Source: PALSA-1355 sp035496575
GTDB taxonomy: Bacteria > Planctomycetota > Planctomycetia > Pirellulales > PALSA-1355
Direction: 5' to 3'
Assembly: GCA_035496575.1 (NCBI GenBank)
Contig: DATJEN010000133.1
Span: 1-13,556, forward strand
Length of the DNA stretch: 13,556 nucleotides
The translations under genes and the position numbers were made by a program. Shown one piece after another: positions 7,606 to 13,556 of this stretch (within the stretch, counting starts at the first letter, position 1; each line of letters starts with the position of its first letter). The notes beneath the pieces are model-generated. The model ran no database searches. It was not told the DNA's origin and saw only the letters and a list, made by a program, of their open reading frames with translations.

Positions 7606-7644
7606 GGTCTCGATCGTGCGCGGCCAGCGCGGTCCGATCGAGCC
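7606..7644. terminator. Long inverted repeat between convergent genes
   Basis: CTCGATCG (7609-7616) and CGATCGAG (7635-7642) are perfect complements, and GG/CC extends the stem across one bulged T. The 18-base interior can itself pair through GCGC/GCGC. It sits in the 71-bp gap between the MaoC and acyl-CoA dehydrogenase stops, as expected for a bidirectional terminator, but lacks T tracts. Confidence 0.5.
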
Positions 7645-7653
7645 AGCAGGCAA

Positions 7654-8889
7654 TCAACGAGCGCCGGTGGGCAGTTGGTTGTACGGGAGGTCCTTATCGA
7701 CGCGAATATCGCCCGGCATTCCCAACACCCGCTCCGCGATGATATTGCGGAGAATCTCATCGCTGCCGCCGGCAATTCGATAGCCGGGCGAAGCCAGAAA
7801 CGAAAGCTGAAACGCGGCGCTCTGGGGCGAGAGGCGCGGATCGTCGATGATTCCAGCGACGTCCATCAGCTCCATGGCAAAACTCGACACCTGTTGCACC
7901 TGGACGGCGCTGACGACCTTCGTCACTGAAGCTTCCGGGCCAGGCATCTCACCTCGTGAGATTTTCGTCAACATGCGATATTGTCCGTACTGCAAACCCT
8001 TGTCTCGCACGTACCAATCGGCAAGCTTGTCGCGAACCAACGAGTCTTTTATCGCTGGCTTACCGTCCAGCTCAAGCTCCCGAACCAGGGCAAAGATATC
8101 TTCGAAATTAGTGCCACTGGCCTGGCCGACCGCCAGTCGCTCGTGCATGAGCGTCGTCACGGCGACTTGCCATCCCTGGCCCACGTCGCCCAGACGCTGC
8201 GCATCGGGAATCCGCACGTTGTCAAAGAACACCTCGCAAAAATTCGAGCGGCCAGGGATCGACTTGATGCGACGGATTTCGATTCCTCGCGATTTCATGT
8301 CGAGAAAAAAGAAAGTCAGGCCTTTATGCTTCGGCAGCGTGGTGTCATGGCGCGCCACCAGAATCCCGAAGTCAGAGAAGTGTGCACCAGACGTCCAAAC
8401 TTTCTGTCCGTTGATGACCCATTCATCACCGTCGCGCCGAGCCGAAGTTCGGATGCCGGCCACGTCCGAGCCGGCCGACGGCTCGGAAAAGAGCTGACAC
8501 CAGACATTCTCGCCGCGCATCATGCGCGGCAAGTATTGCTTGACCTGGCCAGCTGTCGCGTAGGACATCATGACCGGCGCGCACATACCGAGGCCAATTT
8601 CAAAGTAGCCACGAGGAACGAGGTAGTTTGTCTCCTCCATCCGGTAGATCACGGTATAGCTCGGCGGAAGTTCGCGGCCGCCAAAGGCCTTTGGCCAATG
8701 GATGCCCACCCAGCCAGCATCGGCCTTTCTCGCTTGCCAGCTTTTGGCCTCGCGAAGCGCCTCGGCGTCGTCGCCGCCGCCAACCTTGAACTTATTAGTG
8801 GTGTCGGTGCTGCGGGAGGCGTTAGCGTTCAGCCACGCGCGCGCTTTCTGGCGAAATTGTGCTTCTTCCTGCGTGTCGGTGAAGTCCAT
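7654..8889 (-). CDS. Acyl-CoA dehydrogenase, large subunit of probable pair
   Basis: 411 residues, a flavin (FAD) acyl-CoA dehydrogenase forming the 2,3 double bond of an acyl-CoA. The FAD/substrate motif CQLFSEPSAGSD is at 131-142, WVINGQKVWTSGA at 157-169, and the C-terminal AGGSDEILRN at 373-382. The Glu used by medium-chain enzymes (the EGT motif) is Gly374 here, but HERLAVG places Glu250 where isovaleryl-CoA dehydrogenase has its catalytic base, so activity is likely. The start is fixed by the TAATG overlap with the upstream gene (stop TAA 8891-8889, ATG 8889) and a GGAG 7 bases ahead; the frame continues further upstream only through the other gene. Overlap with a second, shorter dehydrogenase suggests translational coupling and a mixed tetramer like the mycobacterial FadE28-FadE29 pair. 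Confidence 0.9.
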   Translation of the reverse strand: MDFTDTQEEAQFRQKARAWLNANASRSTDTTNKFKVGGGDDAEALREAKSWQARKADAGWVGIHWPKAFGGRELPPSYTVIYRMEETNYLVPRGYFEIGLGMCAPVMMSYATAGQVKQYLPRMMRGENVWCQLFSEPSAGSDVAGIRTSARRDGDEWVINGQKVWTSGAHFSDFGILVARHDTTLPKHKGLTFFFLDMKSRGIEIRRIKSIPGRSNFCEVFFDNVRIPDAQRLGDVGQGWQVAVTTLMHERLAVGQASGTNFEDIFALVRELELDGKPAIKDSLVRDKLADWYVRDKGLQYGQYRMLTKISRGEMPGPEASVTKVVSAVQVQQVSSFAMELMDVAGIIDDPRLSPQSAAFQLSFLASPGYRIAGGSDEILRNIIAERVLGMPGDIRVDKDLPYNQLPTGAR

Positions 8890-10034
8890 TAATCGACTCC
8901 GGCAAGTTCTGGTTTGACGGACGCCTGGCACTCCAGCTGATCAATCAAGCGATTCTTCCAACTGCGCACCGAGCCCAGTGTCAGGGCCAACAATTTTGAC
9001 CGGCGGTAGAACAACTGGCAGTCACTTTCCCAGGTGAAACCGATGCCACCGTGAGTCTGGATATTCTCGGCGGCGATGTACTCGAACGCCTCGGTTGCGG
9101 CGATGCGCGCGCTGGCGGCCGCGATAGGAAGTTCCTCGGCATCACTAGATAACGCCCAGGCCGCAAAATAGCAGTTTGAACGCGCCAACTCGTTGCGGAT
9201 GAAGGCATCTGCCAGCTTATGCTTAATCGCTTGAAACGAGCCAATCGGCCGGCCAAAGGCGTATCGGCTCTTGGCATACTCTGTCGCCATCTCCAGTGCC
9301 GCATCCGCGCCCCCCAACTGCTCAAATGCCAGCAGCACGGCGGCGCGATCTTTGAGCTTTTCGATCAGCCGTTCGTGCGATTCTCCCGACCCAAGCGGCT
9401 CCGCAGCGACGGCGTCAAACGTCACTCGTGCATGCGGCCGGGTGGGGTCGATCGTTTGAATCGTCTCCCGCGTGATTCCCTTCTCGGATGGCTCGACGAC
9501 ATACAATTTCAGCACGCCCGACGCGGCCGATGATCTTGCGGCCACAATCAACAAGTCCGCCACGCAACCGTCCGCAACGGGAGCATTTGTCCCGTGCAAC
9601 TTCCCGTCGCGCACGATGGTCTCCATGTGCCAGTGCGCGCCTATGGTCACCCCTTCGGCCAGCGCACAAGTGCCAATAGCCTCACCTGAGGCTAATCGCG
9701 GCAGATATTTTTTCCGTTGCCGCTCGTTGCCGGCTATGTGAAGAGCCTCGGCGGCCATGTACGCCGACGACGAAAAGGGTATGGGAGCGATCACCCGTCC
9801 CAGCTCCTCGGCCAACACGCACAATTCGAGATAGCCGTAGCCGATGCCACCGTAACTTTCCGGTACGGCGGTTCCCGGCCAGTCGAGTTCGCAGATTCCC
9901 TTCCACAGCTTCTCGTCGTAGGGCGCATCGCCGTCGAGCATCCGCCGCACCACGCCCGGACTGCAATTCTCCTTGAGAAACTTGCGCGCCACGGCGCGCA
10001 ACATCTTTTGTTCTTCCGAAAAATCGAAGTTCAT
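8889..10034 (-). CDS. Acyl-CoA dehydrogenase, small subunit of probable pair
   Basis: 381 residues with the acyl-CoA dehydrogenase fold: an N-terminal helical domain from FSEEQ, the FAD-contacting SRYAFGRPIGSFQAIKHKLAD region at about 256-276, and QTHGGIGFTWESD at 326-338. The middle-domain motif is worn: CALAEG replaces the usual TEPxAGSD. I see no Glu in the EGT position, and the helix-G position carries no ERL motif. It therefore looks like the partner that supplies FAD-binding surface to the larger dehydrogenase rather than a stand-alone enzyme. The start at ATG 10034 (MNFDFSEEQ) is supported by AGGAG at 10042-10046 with 7-base spacing; the frame extends to 10097 without family-like sequence. 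It follows the thiolase by 69 bases. Confidence 0.88.
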   Translation of the reverse strand: MNFDFSEEQKMLRAVARKFLKENCSPGVVRRMLDGDAPYDEKLWKGICELDWPGTAVPESYGGIGYGYLELCVLAEELGRVIAPIPFSSSAYMAAEALHIAGNERQRKKYLPRLASGEAIGTCALAEGVTIGAHWHMETIVRDGKLHGTNAPVADGCVADLLIVAARSSAASGVLKLYVVEPSEKGITRETIQTIDPTRPHARVTFDAVAAEPLGSGESHERLIEKLKDRAAVLLAFEQLGGADAALEMATEYAKSRYAFGRPIGSFQAIKHKLADAFIRNELARSNCYFAAWALSSDAEELPIAAASARIAATEAFEYIAAENIQTHGGIGFTWESDCQLFYRRSKLLALTLGSVRSWKNRLIDQLECQASVKPELAGVD

Positions 10035-10041
10035 GCGAATG

Positions 10042-10046
10042 CTCCT
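10042..10046 (-). promoter_or_regulatory. Ribosome binding site AGGAG fixing the dehydrogenase start
   Basis: AGGAG on the minus strand, 7 bases before ATG 10034. It decides against the longer frame starting at 10097. Confidence 0.75.
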
Positions 10047-10103
10047 GACGCACGAGCAACTAGCTTGTTGCAGGGCGACTCTGCCGTCAGGCGACAAGGC
10101 AGA

Positions 10104-11300
10104 CTACAACTGACCGACGATGGCGATTGCGGCAACGTTCTGAAATGGAAATCCACCCAAGTTGTGGCTCAACCCGAGCACCGGATCGGCGAGCTGGCGC
10201 GGGCCGGCTCGGTGCTGAAGTTGTAAATACAGCTCGTACACCATCCGCAAACCTGAGGCGCCGATCGGGTGCCCGAAGCACTTCAACCCGCCATCGATCT
10301 GGCACGGCACCTTGCCGGCGGCATCGAACGAGCCATCGAGAACGTCCGTCACTCCCCGCCCTTGCGGCGCGATGCCCAAGTCTTCCATCGTCACCAGCTC
10401 AGTGATCGAGAAGCAATCGTGCACTTCGGTCATGCTAATCTCTTGTCGCGGGCTCTTGATGCCAGCTTCGTCATAGGCACGACGGGCTGCGATCTGTGTC
10501 GTCACCAGGTGCGAGCCGTCCCACGAGTTGTGCCCGACCTCCGTGCCGTTCGAGACACAAACCTGAAGTGCCTTGATGGCCACGAGATTTTGCTTGCCGA
10601 GGCTGCGGGCAATCTCGGGGCGCGTCACGATCGCGCAAGAAGCGCCGTCGCTTACGCCGCAGCAATCGTATAAGCCAATGGGCTCAGCGATCATCGGCGC
10701 GCCGATTGCCTGCTCTTCGGTAATCTCCCGCCTCAAATGAGCCTTAGGGTTTTTTGCGCCATTGGCGTGACTTTTGACCGAAACGTGAGCCATCGCCCGC
10801 TTCAAGTCGTGCTTGTCGATACGATGTGCCGCACGATAGCCGGCGGCGAGTTGAGCAAAACTGCCCGGCGCCGAAAGATTGGGATAGTGCAAATCATTCG
10901 TGACTCCGCGCGACCTCTGCGGCAGGCCACCGTAGCCGGTGTCCTTCAACTTCTCGCAGCCGAGCGCCAAGGCGATGTCGACCGCGCCGGACGCGACAGC
11001 ATAAGCGGCCCCGCGCAGAGCTTCGGTGCCGCTGGCACACATGTTCTCAACGCGCGTGACTGGGATGTTCGGCAACCGCAGCGCCATTGAAAGAGGCAAT
11101 GCACTGGGCCCGACGTTGACGGAATCGATGGCGGATGCAAACCAGGCCGCCTCGATGTCATTCTTGGAAATACCGGCGTCGTCGATACACTCTTCAAACG
11201 CTTCAGACATCAGTTGAGCAGGCTCGTCATCCCACCGTTCGCCGAACCTCGAGCAGCCCATTCCCAGGATGACGATTTTGTCCTTGATGCCCGATGCCAT
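10104..11300 (-). CDS. SCP-x/lipid-transfer-type thiolase
   Basis: 398 residues of the thiolase superfamily, closest in pattern to the SCP-x thiolase domain, without a sterol carrier domain. The nucleophile Cys88 is present (RVENMCASGTEAL), as are EVHDCF (His294, replacing NEAF) and KCFGHPIGASG (His344). The end reads SHNLGGFPFQ, lacking the CxGGG Cys of classical thiolases, as is usual in this branch. It should cleave 3-ketoacyl-CoA, the last beta-oxidation step; homologues such as Ltp2 act instead as aldolases with a DUF35 partner. ATG 11300 has GAGGG 7 bases upstream; ATG 11306 and TTG 11318 are in frame but badly spaced. It starts 21 bases after the HMGCS-DUF35 gene, whose DUF35 part is a likely physical partner. 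Confidence 0.87.
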   Translation of the reverse strand: MASGIKDKIVILGMGCSRFGERWDDEPAQLMSEAFEECIDDAGISKNDIEAAWFASAIDSVNVGPSALPLSMALRLPNIPVTRVENMCASGTEALRGAAYAVASGAVDIALALGCEKLKDTGYGGLPQRSRGVTNDLHYPNLSAPGSFAQLAAGYRAAHRIDKHDLKRAMAHVSVKSHANGAKNPKAHLRREITEEQAIGAPMIAEPIGLYDCCGVSDGASCAIVTRPEIARSLGKQNLVAIKALQVCVSNGTEVGHNSWDGSHLVTTQIAARRAYDEAGIKSPRQEISMTEVHDCFSITELVTMEDLGIAPQGRGVTDVLDGSFDAAGKVPCQIDGGLKCFGHPIGASGLRMVYELYLQLQHRAGPRQLADPVLGLSHNLGGFPFQNVAAIAIVGQL

Positions 11301-11307
11301 GTGCATG

Positions 11308-11312
11308 CCCTC
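11308..11312 (-). promoter_or_regulatory. Ribosome binding site GAGGG fixing the thiolase start
   Basis: GAGGG on the minus strand is 7 bases from ATG 11300 but only 1 base from ATG 11306, so the inner ATG is preferred. Confidence 0.7.
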
Positions 11313-11321
11313 GAACAAGAA

Positions 11322-12764
11322 TTATGCTGGAGAGGCCTTCCAAAAGTATCTGCGAAAACCACGTTGCTTGTCGAATTGCTTGATCCGAAATTGGAGCGTC
11401 ACTGGCGTGCCCACGTCGAGCGTCTCGGGAACCACGTCGGTAAAGTCCACCATTGCCCGTCCGCCTGCGCCGAACTCCACCATACCGAAGTATGCCGGCG
11501 GATTCATGTCGAAAGTAAGATGATCGGCCGTCCAGGTTCGCACCGTCCCTGTCTCATCGGCGATCGGGTGATCAGCTTGCGTCGCGGCCGCGCCGCATTC
11601 AGGATTCACGCAATAGACTGATTTGGGAAACTGCACCGTGCCACACTTGGAGCAACGTCCCCCCAAAAAACTGTTGACCATTTTGCGATTTCGGAACAAT
11701 GCTGACATGGGCGTCAGTTTGTCCCCCTCCGCCCGTTTTCCATAATCTCGCTCCACAAGAGCGTTGAAGGTTTGGAATCGCGCATAGTTCGAATCCGGCG
11801 CTCGCCGCTCGAGCCATCCCGAAACTCCTCGCTTTTTGGGCGCGCCGGCAATAGCGTCCGTGGCTCGAAACAACAAAGCGTCGCAACCTTGGCCGAAACC
11901 AATTACTAGAATCCGTTCGCCGGGCGCTGCTCGCTCGAGCGTGTGCGCCAGCAAGAGCAGTGGATGGGCGACTCCACTGTGGCCGCAACGTTCGATGAGT
12001 CCGTCGACCACCTTATCCGAGCCCAGCTTTAATTGTTTCGCAACCGCCGTCGACAACTGCTGCTGCAGACTCGGCAGAATGAAATGGTCGATTTCCGAAA
12101 TCGACAGCCCCGCTTTTTCTAGCAGCTTCGAAACCGCGAGCGGCACCAGCTTCATGTATCCTTCATCGCGAATCCATCGTTCTTCCCACTCATAATCGAA
12201 ATCGAAGCCGTCCATGCGATAGTGATCGACAAGGTCGCACGAGACGTAGTAGGCGTCGACGAAGTTTGCCAACACCTGCTCGCTGCCCATAACGATTGCG
12301 GCGGCGGCGTCACCCGAGAGCATTTCCATGCGTGACCCCACCCGCGTTCGACGGTGCTCCGAGCCGATTACTAGCGCCGAGCTGCAGCCGGACCGCACGG
12401 CGTCGACGGCGCAGAGCATCGCTGTCGTACCCGCGCGCTGACTGCCGCCGGCGTCCATCGCGCGCACGGTCTGAGGCAAGTTCAGCGCTTCGCTGACGAT
12501 CACCGAATTCTGGCGATCTAGAAAGGGATGAGTGGTCGACGCGAGGAACAACGCCTCGATGTTGTCGCGCGTCGCGGCTTCGGTTGCGTCTCGCGAAGCC
12601 GCGACGGCCATTGTCACGCTATCCTCGTCCCAGTTGCAAATGCTGCGCTCTCCGCGCGCCAGCGAAGCCAAGGAAGAGTCGAACCAGGAGTTGGCTCGGC
12701 TTATCGCTTCTCGCTGCAAGCGAAGCCTGGGGATATAAGCGCCAAAAGATGTTATTCCGATCAA
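11322..12764 (-). CDS. HMG-CoA-synthase-like protein fused to DUF35 zinc ribbon/OB fold
   Basis: 480 residues. Residues 1 to about 315 have the HMG-CoA synthase/KAS III-like fold (IGITSFGAYIPRLRL, then MLSGDAAAAIVMG, then GERILVIGFGQGCDALLF). Residues about 355-480 are a DUF35 module: zinc-ribbon Cys371, 374, 385 and 390, then an OB fold (TWTADHLTFDMNPPAYFG onward). The Cys nucleophile position (HMGCS: ACYAGT) reads SQRAGT, with Gln109 replacing Cys; the Glu (77-78 TT) and His (about 230, LPS) positions are also changed, so normal HMG-CoA synthesis is unlikely. It may be a scaffold or CoA-channel subunit for the downstream thiolase, as in the archaeal thiolase/HMGCS/DUF35 complex. The start is taken as TTG 12764 (MIGITSFG) because GGGAG is 7 bases upstream; TTG 12782 is the alternative. 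First gene of the minus operon. Confidence 0.86.
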   Translation of the reverse strand: MIGITSFGAYIPRLRLQREAISRANSWFDSSLASLARGERSICNWDEDSVTMAVAASRDATEAATRDNIEALFLASTTHPFLDRQNSVIVSEALNLPQTVRAMDAGGSQRAGTTAMLCAVDAVRSGCSSALVIGSEHRRTRVGSRMEMLSGDAAAAIVMGSEQVLANFVDAYYVSCDLVDHYRMDGFDFDYEWEERWIRDEGYMKLVPLAVSKLLEKAGLSISEIDHFILPSLQQQLSTAVAKQLKLGSDKVVDGLIERCGHSGVAHPLLLLAHTLERAAPGERILVIGFGQGCDALLFRATDAIAGAPKKRGVSGWLERRAPDSNYARFQTFNALVERDYGKRAEGDKLTPMSALFRNRKMVNSFLGGRCSKCGTVQFPKSVYCVNPECGAAATQADHPIADETGTVRTWTADHLTFDMNPPAYFGMVEFGAGGRAMVDFTDVVPETLDVGTPVTLQFRIKQFDKQRGFRRYFWKASPA

Positions 12765-12771
12765 TTCCGCA

Positions 12772-12776
12772 CTCCC
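12772..12776 (-). promoter_or_regulatory. Ribosome binding site GGGAG supporting a TTG start
   Basis: GGGAG on the minus strand lies 7 bases before TTG 12764, the same spacing as in the three genes downstream. No ATG occurs near the family's expected N-terminus, so a TTG start is probable. Confidence 0.65.
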
Positions 12777-12843
12777 GCACAATCACGGGCGAACTCAGCC
12801 CTAGCGCCGAACGCCAGCCAAATCTGCCGTCACTACGTCTGGT

Positions 12844-12852
12844 GGAGGGAGG
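12844..12852 (+). promoter_or_regulatory. Very strong ribosome binding site GGAGGGAGG
   Basis: A doubled Shine-Dalgarno, 6 bases before ATG 12859. It is the strongest in the window and serves only the 36-codon ORF that follows. Confidence 0.55.
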
Positions 12853-12858
12853 ATCATT

Positions 12859-12969
12859 ATGGCTTTCTTCCGGCAGCTTTGCCAAATCGCGCTAGCGCCC
12901 GAGGCGCAACACGCGCTCCCAGCAGCCGCGCGGGTAACCAGCGCGCTCAGCCAGCTGAATACTGACTAA
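12859..12969 (+). CDS. Possible 36-residue small protein
   Basis: ATG to TAA, 36 residues, starting MAFFRQLCQIALAP and ending SALSQLNTD. No family is recognised. It is Ala/Leu-rich, with one Cys, and could form a short amphipathic helix. Support: GGAGGGAGG 6 bases before the ATG, about 70 percent G or C in third positions (25 of 35 codons counted by hand), and a 6-bp hairpin beginning 3 bases after the TAA stop. It lies in the divergent space between the HMGCS-DUF35 gene and the alcohol dehydrogenase, on the latter's strand. It could be a small protein gene or a leader peptide for the dehydrogenase. A chance ORF cannot be ruled out. Confidence 0.42.
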   Translation: MAFFRQLCQIALAPEAQHALPAAARVTSALSQLNTD

Positions 12970-12971
12970 AA

Positions 12972-12988
12972 GCCCGTTGAGGACGGGC
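12972..12988 (+). terminator. Hairpin after the small ORF
   Basis: GCCCGT and ACGGGC form a perfect 6-bp stem around TGAGG, beginning 3 bases after the TAA of the 36-codon ORF. No T run follows. Terminator-like, or an attenuator between the small ORF and the dehydrogenase. Confidence 0.45.
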
Positions 12989-13014
12989 AAGCGGCGTAGG
13001 GGGGCTTGCTCCTC

Positions 13015-13026
13015 GTTGCCGGCAAC
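13015..13026. repeat. 12-bp perfect palindrome GTTGCCGGCAAC
   Basis: A perfect dyad about 100 bases before the alcohol dehydrogenase start, in the divergent region 12765-13127. It has the form of a dimeric regulator site. That region otherwise holds the small ORF and its hairpin; I see no convincing -35/-10 pair for either flanking gene. Confidence 0.4.
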
Positions 13027-13127
13027 CCCTTAAGCACTCCAAAGAGCGGTTTCATAGTTGGCCGTCGGTCACCAACGCTCGATAATGCCAAGGCACACCC
13101 ATGGCTGCGGGAAAAGAAGGCTGGAAC

Positions 13128-13556
13128 ATGAGAGCCGTCGTCGTGTACGAAATTGGCAAGATTGAAGTCCGCGAGGTGACGTTGGATCCTCCAAAGCGTG
13201 GCGAAGTAAAGGTCAAGATGAAGGCCACTGGGGTCTGCCATTTCGACTTGTCTACGGCCAACGGCACATTTCCCAACTCGCTTCCGTTGGCCCTCGGTCA
13301 TGAAGGGGCCGGAGTGGTCGAACAGGTGGGCGAAGGCGTGCTGAATGTCAAACCGGGCGACCACGTTATTCTTTCGTTTGTACCCAACTGCCGCGAATGC
13401 TTCCATTGCCTGCGAGACGAGGCGCACCTGTGTGAATCGAACCGCATTCTCAGTTCCGGCTCACAGCTCGACGGCACTCATCGATTACATGAGGGAACGA
13501 CCGACATTCCAGTCATGAGCGGACTCGGCTGCATGGCCCAGTACGTCGTGGCGCAA
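13128..13556 (+). CDS. Zinc-dependent alcohol dehydrogenase (MDR), 3' end outside window
   Basis: 143 residues visible, open to the window end. Medium-chain dehydrogenase/reductase with both zinc sites: catalytic zinc ligands Cys37 and His58-Glu59 (GHEGAG), and the structural zinc quartet Cys88, 91, 94 and 102. PGDHVILSFVPNCRECFHC is typical of the class III-like/NDMA-type branch. The Rossmann domain is cut off, so cofactor choice cannot be read. ATG 13128 (MRAVVVYE) fits the family and has GAAGG 7 bases upstream; ATG 13101 is in frame, also has an AAGG 7 bases upstream, and would add nine residues. It is divergent from the acyl-CoA operon and might oxidise an alcohol (or a hemiacetal) to feed it; that link is inferred from position only. 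Confidence 0.9.
   Translation, partial: MRAVVVYEIGKIEVREVTLDPPKRGEVKVKMKATGVCHFDLSTANGTFPNSLPLALGHEGAGVVEQVGEGVLNVKPGDHVILSFVPNCRECFHCLRDEAHLCESNRILSSGSQLDGTHRLHEGTTDIPVMSGLGCMAQYVVAQ

Noticed and set aside
7981..8892. 303-codon + strand frame
   Set aside because: Exact antisense of the acyl-CoA dehydrogenase, whose FAD motifs and start overlap are clear; the shadow has no family features.
12966..13427. 153-codon minus-strand frame near the window end
   Set aside because: Antisense of the alcohol dehydrogenase, which shows both zinc sites on the + strand.

Overview
The window looks like a GC-rich bacterial chromosome, most likely a planctomycete of the Pirellulales type. The hint is a degenerate tyrosine integrase whose C-terminus (KGFEPSTSSLGS) is encoded inside a tRNA-Gly gene, an arrangement I associate with planctomycete genomes; the lineage is therefore an inference. 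There is no rRNA, CRISPR array or intact mobile element.

Left part (1-5187), lipid synthesis and export: the 3' part of an MMPL/RND exporter, then a convergent ketosynthase-like gene that has lost its nucleophilic Cys and its second catalytic His. After a 456-bp divergent gap rich in inverted repeats comes a membrane fatty acid desaturase with three His boxes. The ketosynthase-like protein may act as a chain-length-factor-type partner; any true ketosynthase partner would lie outside the window.

Middle (5250-5733): a tRNA-Gly(CCC) with a good sigma70-type promoter (TTGAAA, 17 nt, TACACT) and a strong hairpin just downstream. The remains of a tyrosine integrase run antisense into the tRNA 3' half, which marks the tRNA as an old integration site.

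Right part (5784-13556), acyl-CoA breakdown, possibly on the island side of that site. An SDR and a MaoC-type double hot-dog hydratase form one + strand pair, equivalent to the two catalytic halves of peroxisomal MFE-2 in separate genes. Facing them is a tight minus-strand operon: an HMG-CoA-synthase-like protein fused to a DUF35 zinc-ribbon/OB domain, an SCP-x-type thiolase, and two acyl-CoA dehydrogenases that overlap by one base. Together they cover dehydrogenation, (R)-hydration, (3R)-dehydrogenation and thiolysis, the logic of peroxisomal or actinobacterial breakdown of branched or sterol-like acyl chains. The substrate is not shown by the sequence. A divergent zinc alcohol dehydrogenase (truncated by the window end) and a possible 36-residue peptide gene lie beyond the operon.

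The most unusual points are two condensing-enzyme relatives that have both lost their catalytic residues, the HMGCS-DUF35 fusion beside a thiolase, and the small ORF with a very strong ribosome binding site and a hairpin after its stop.
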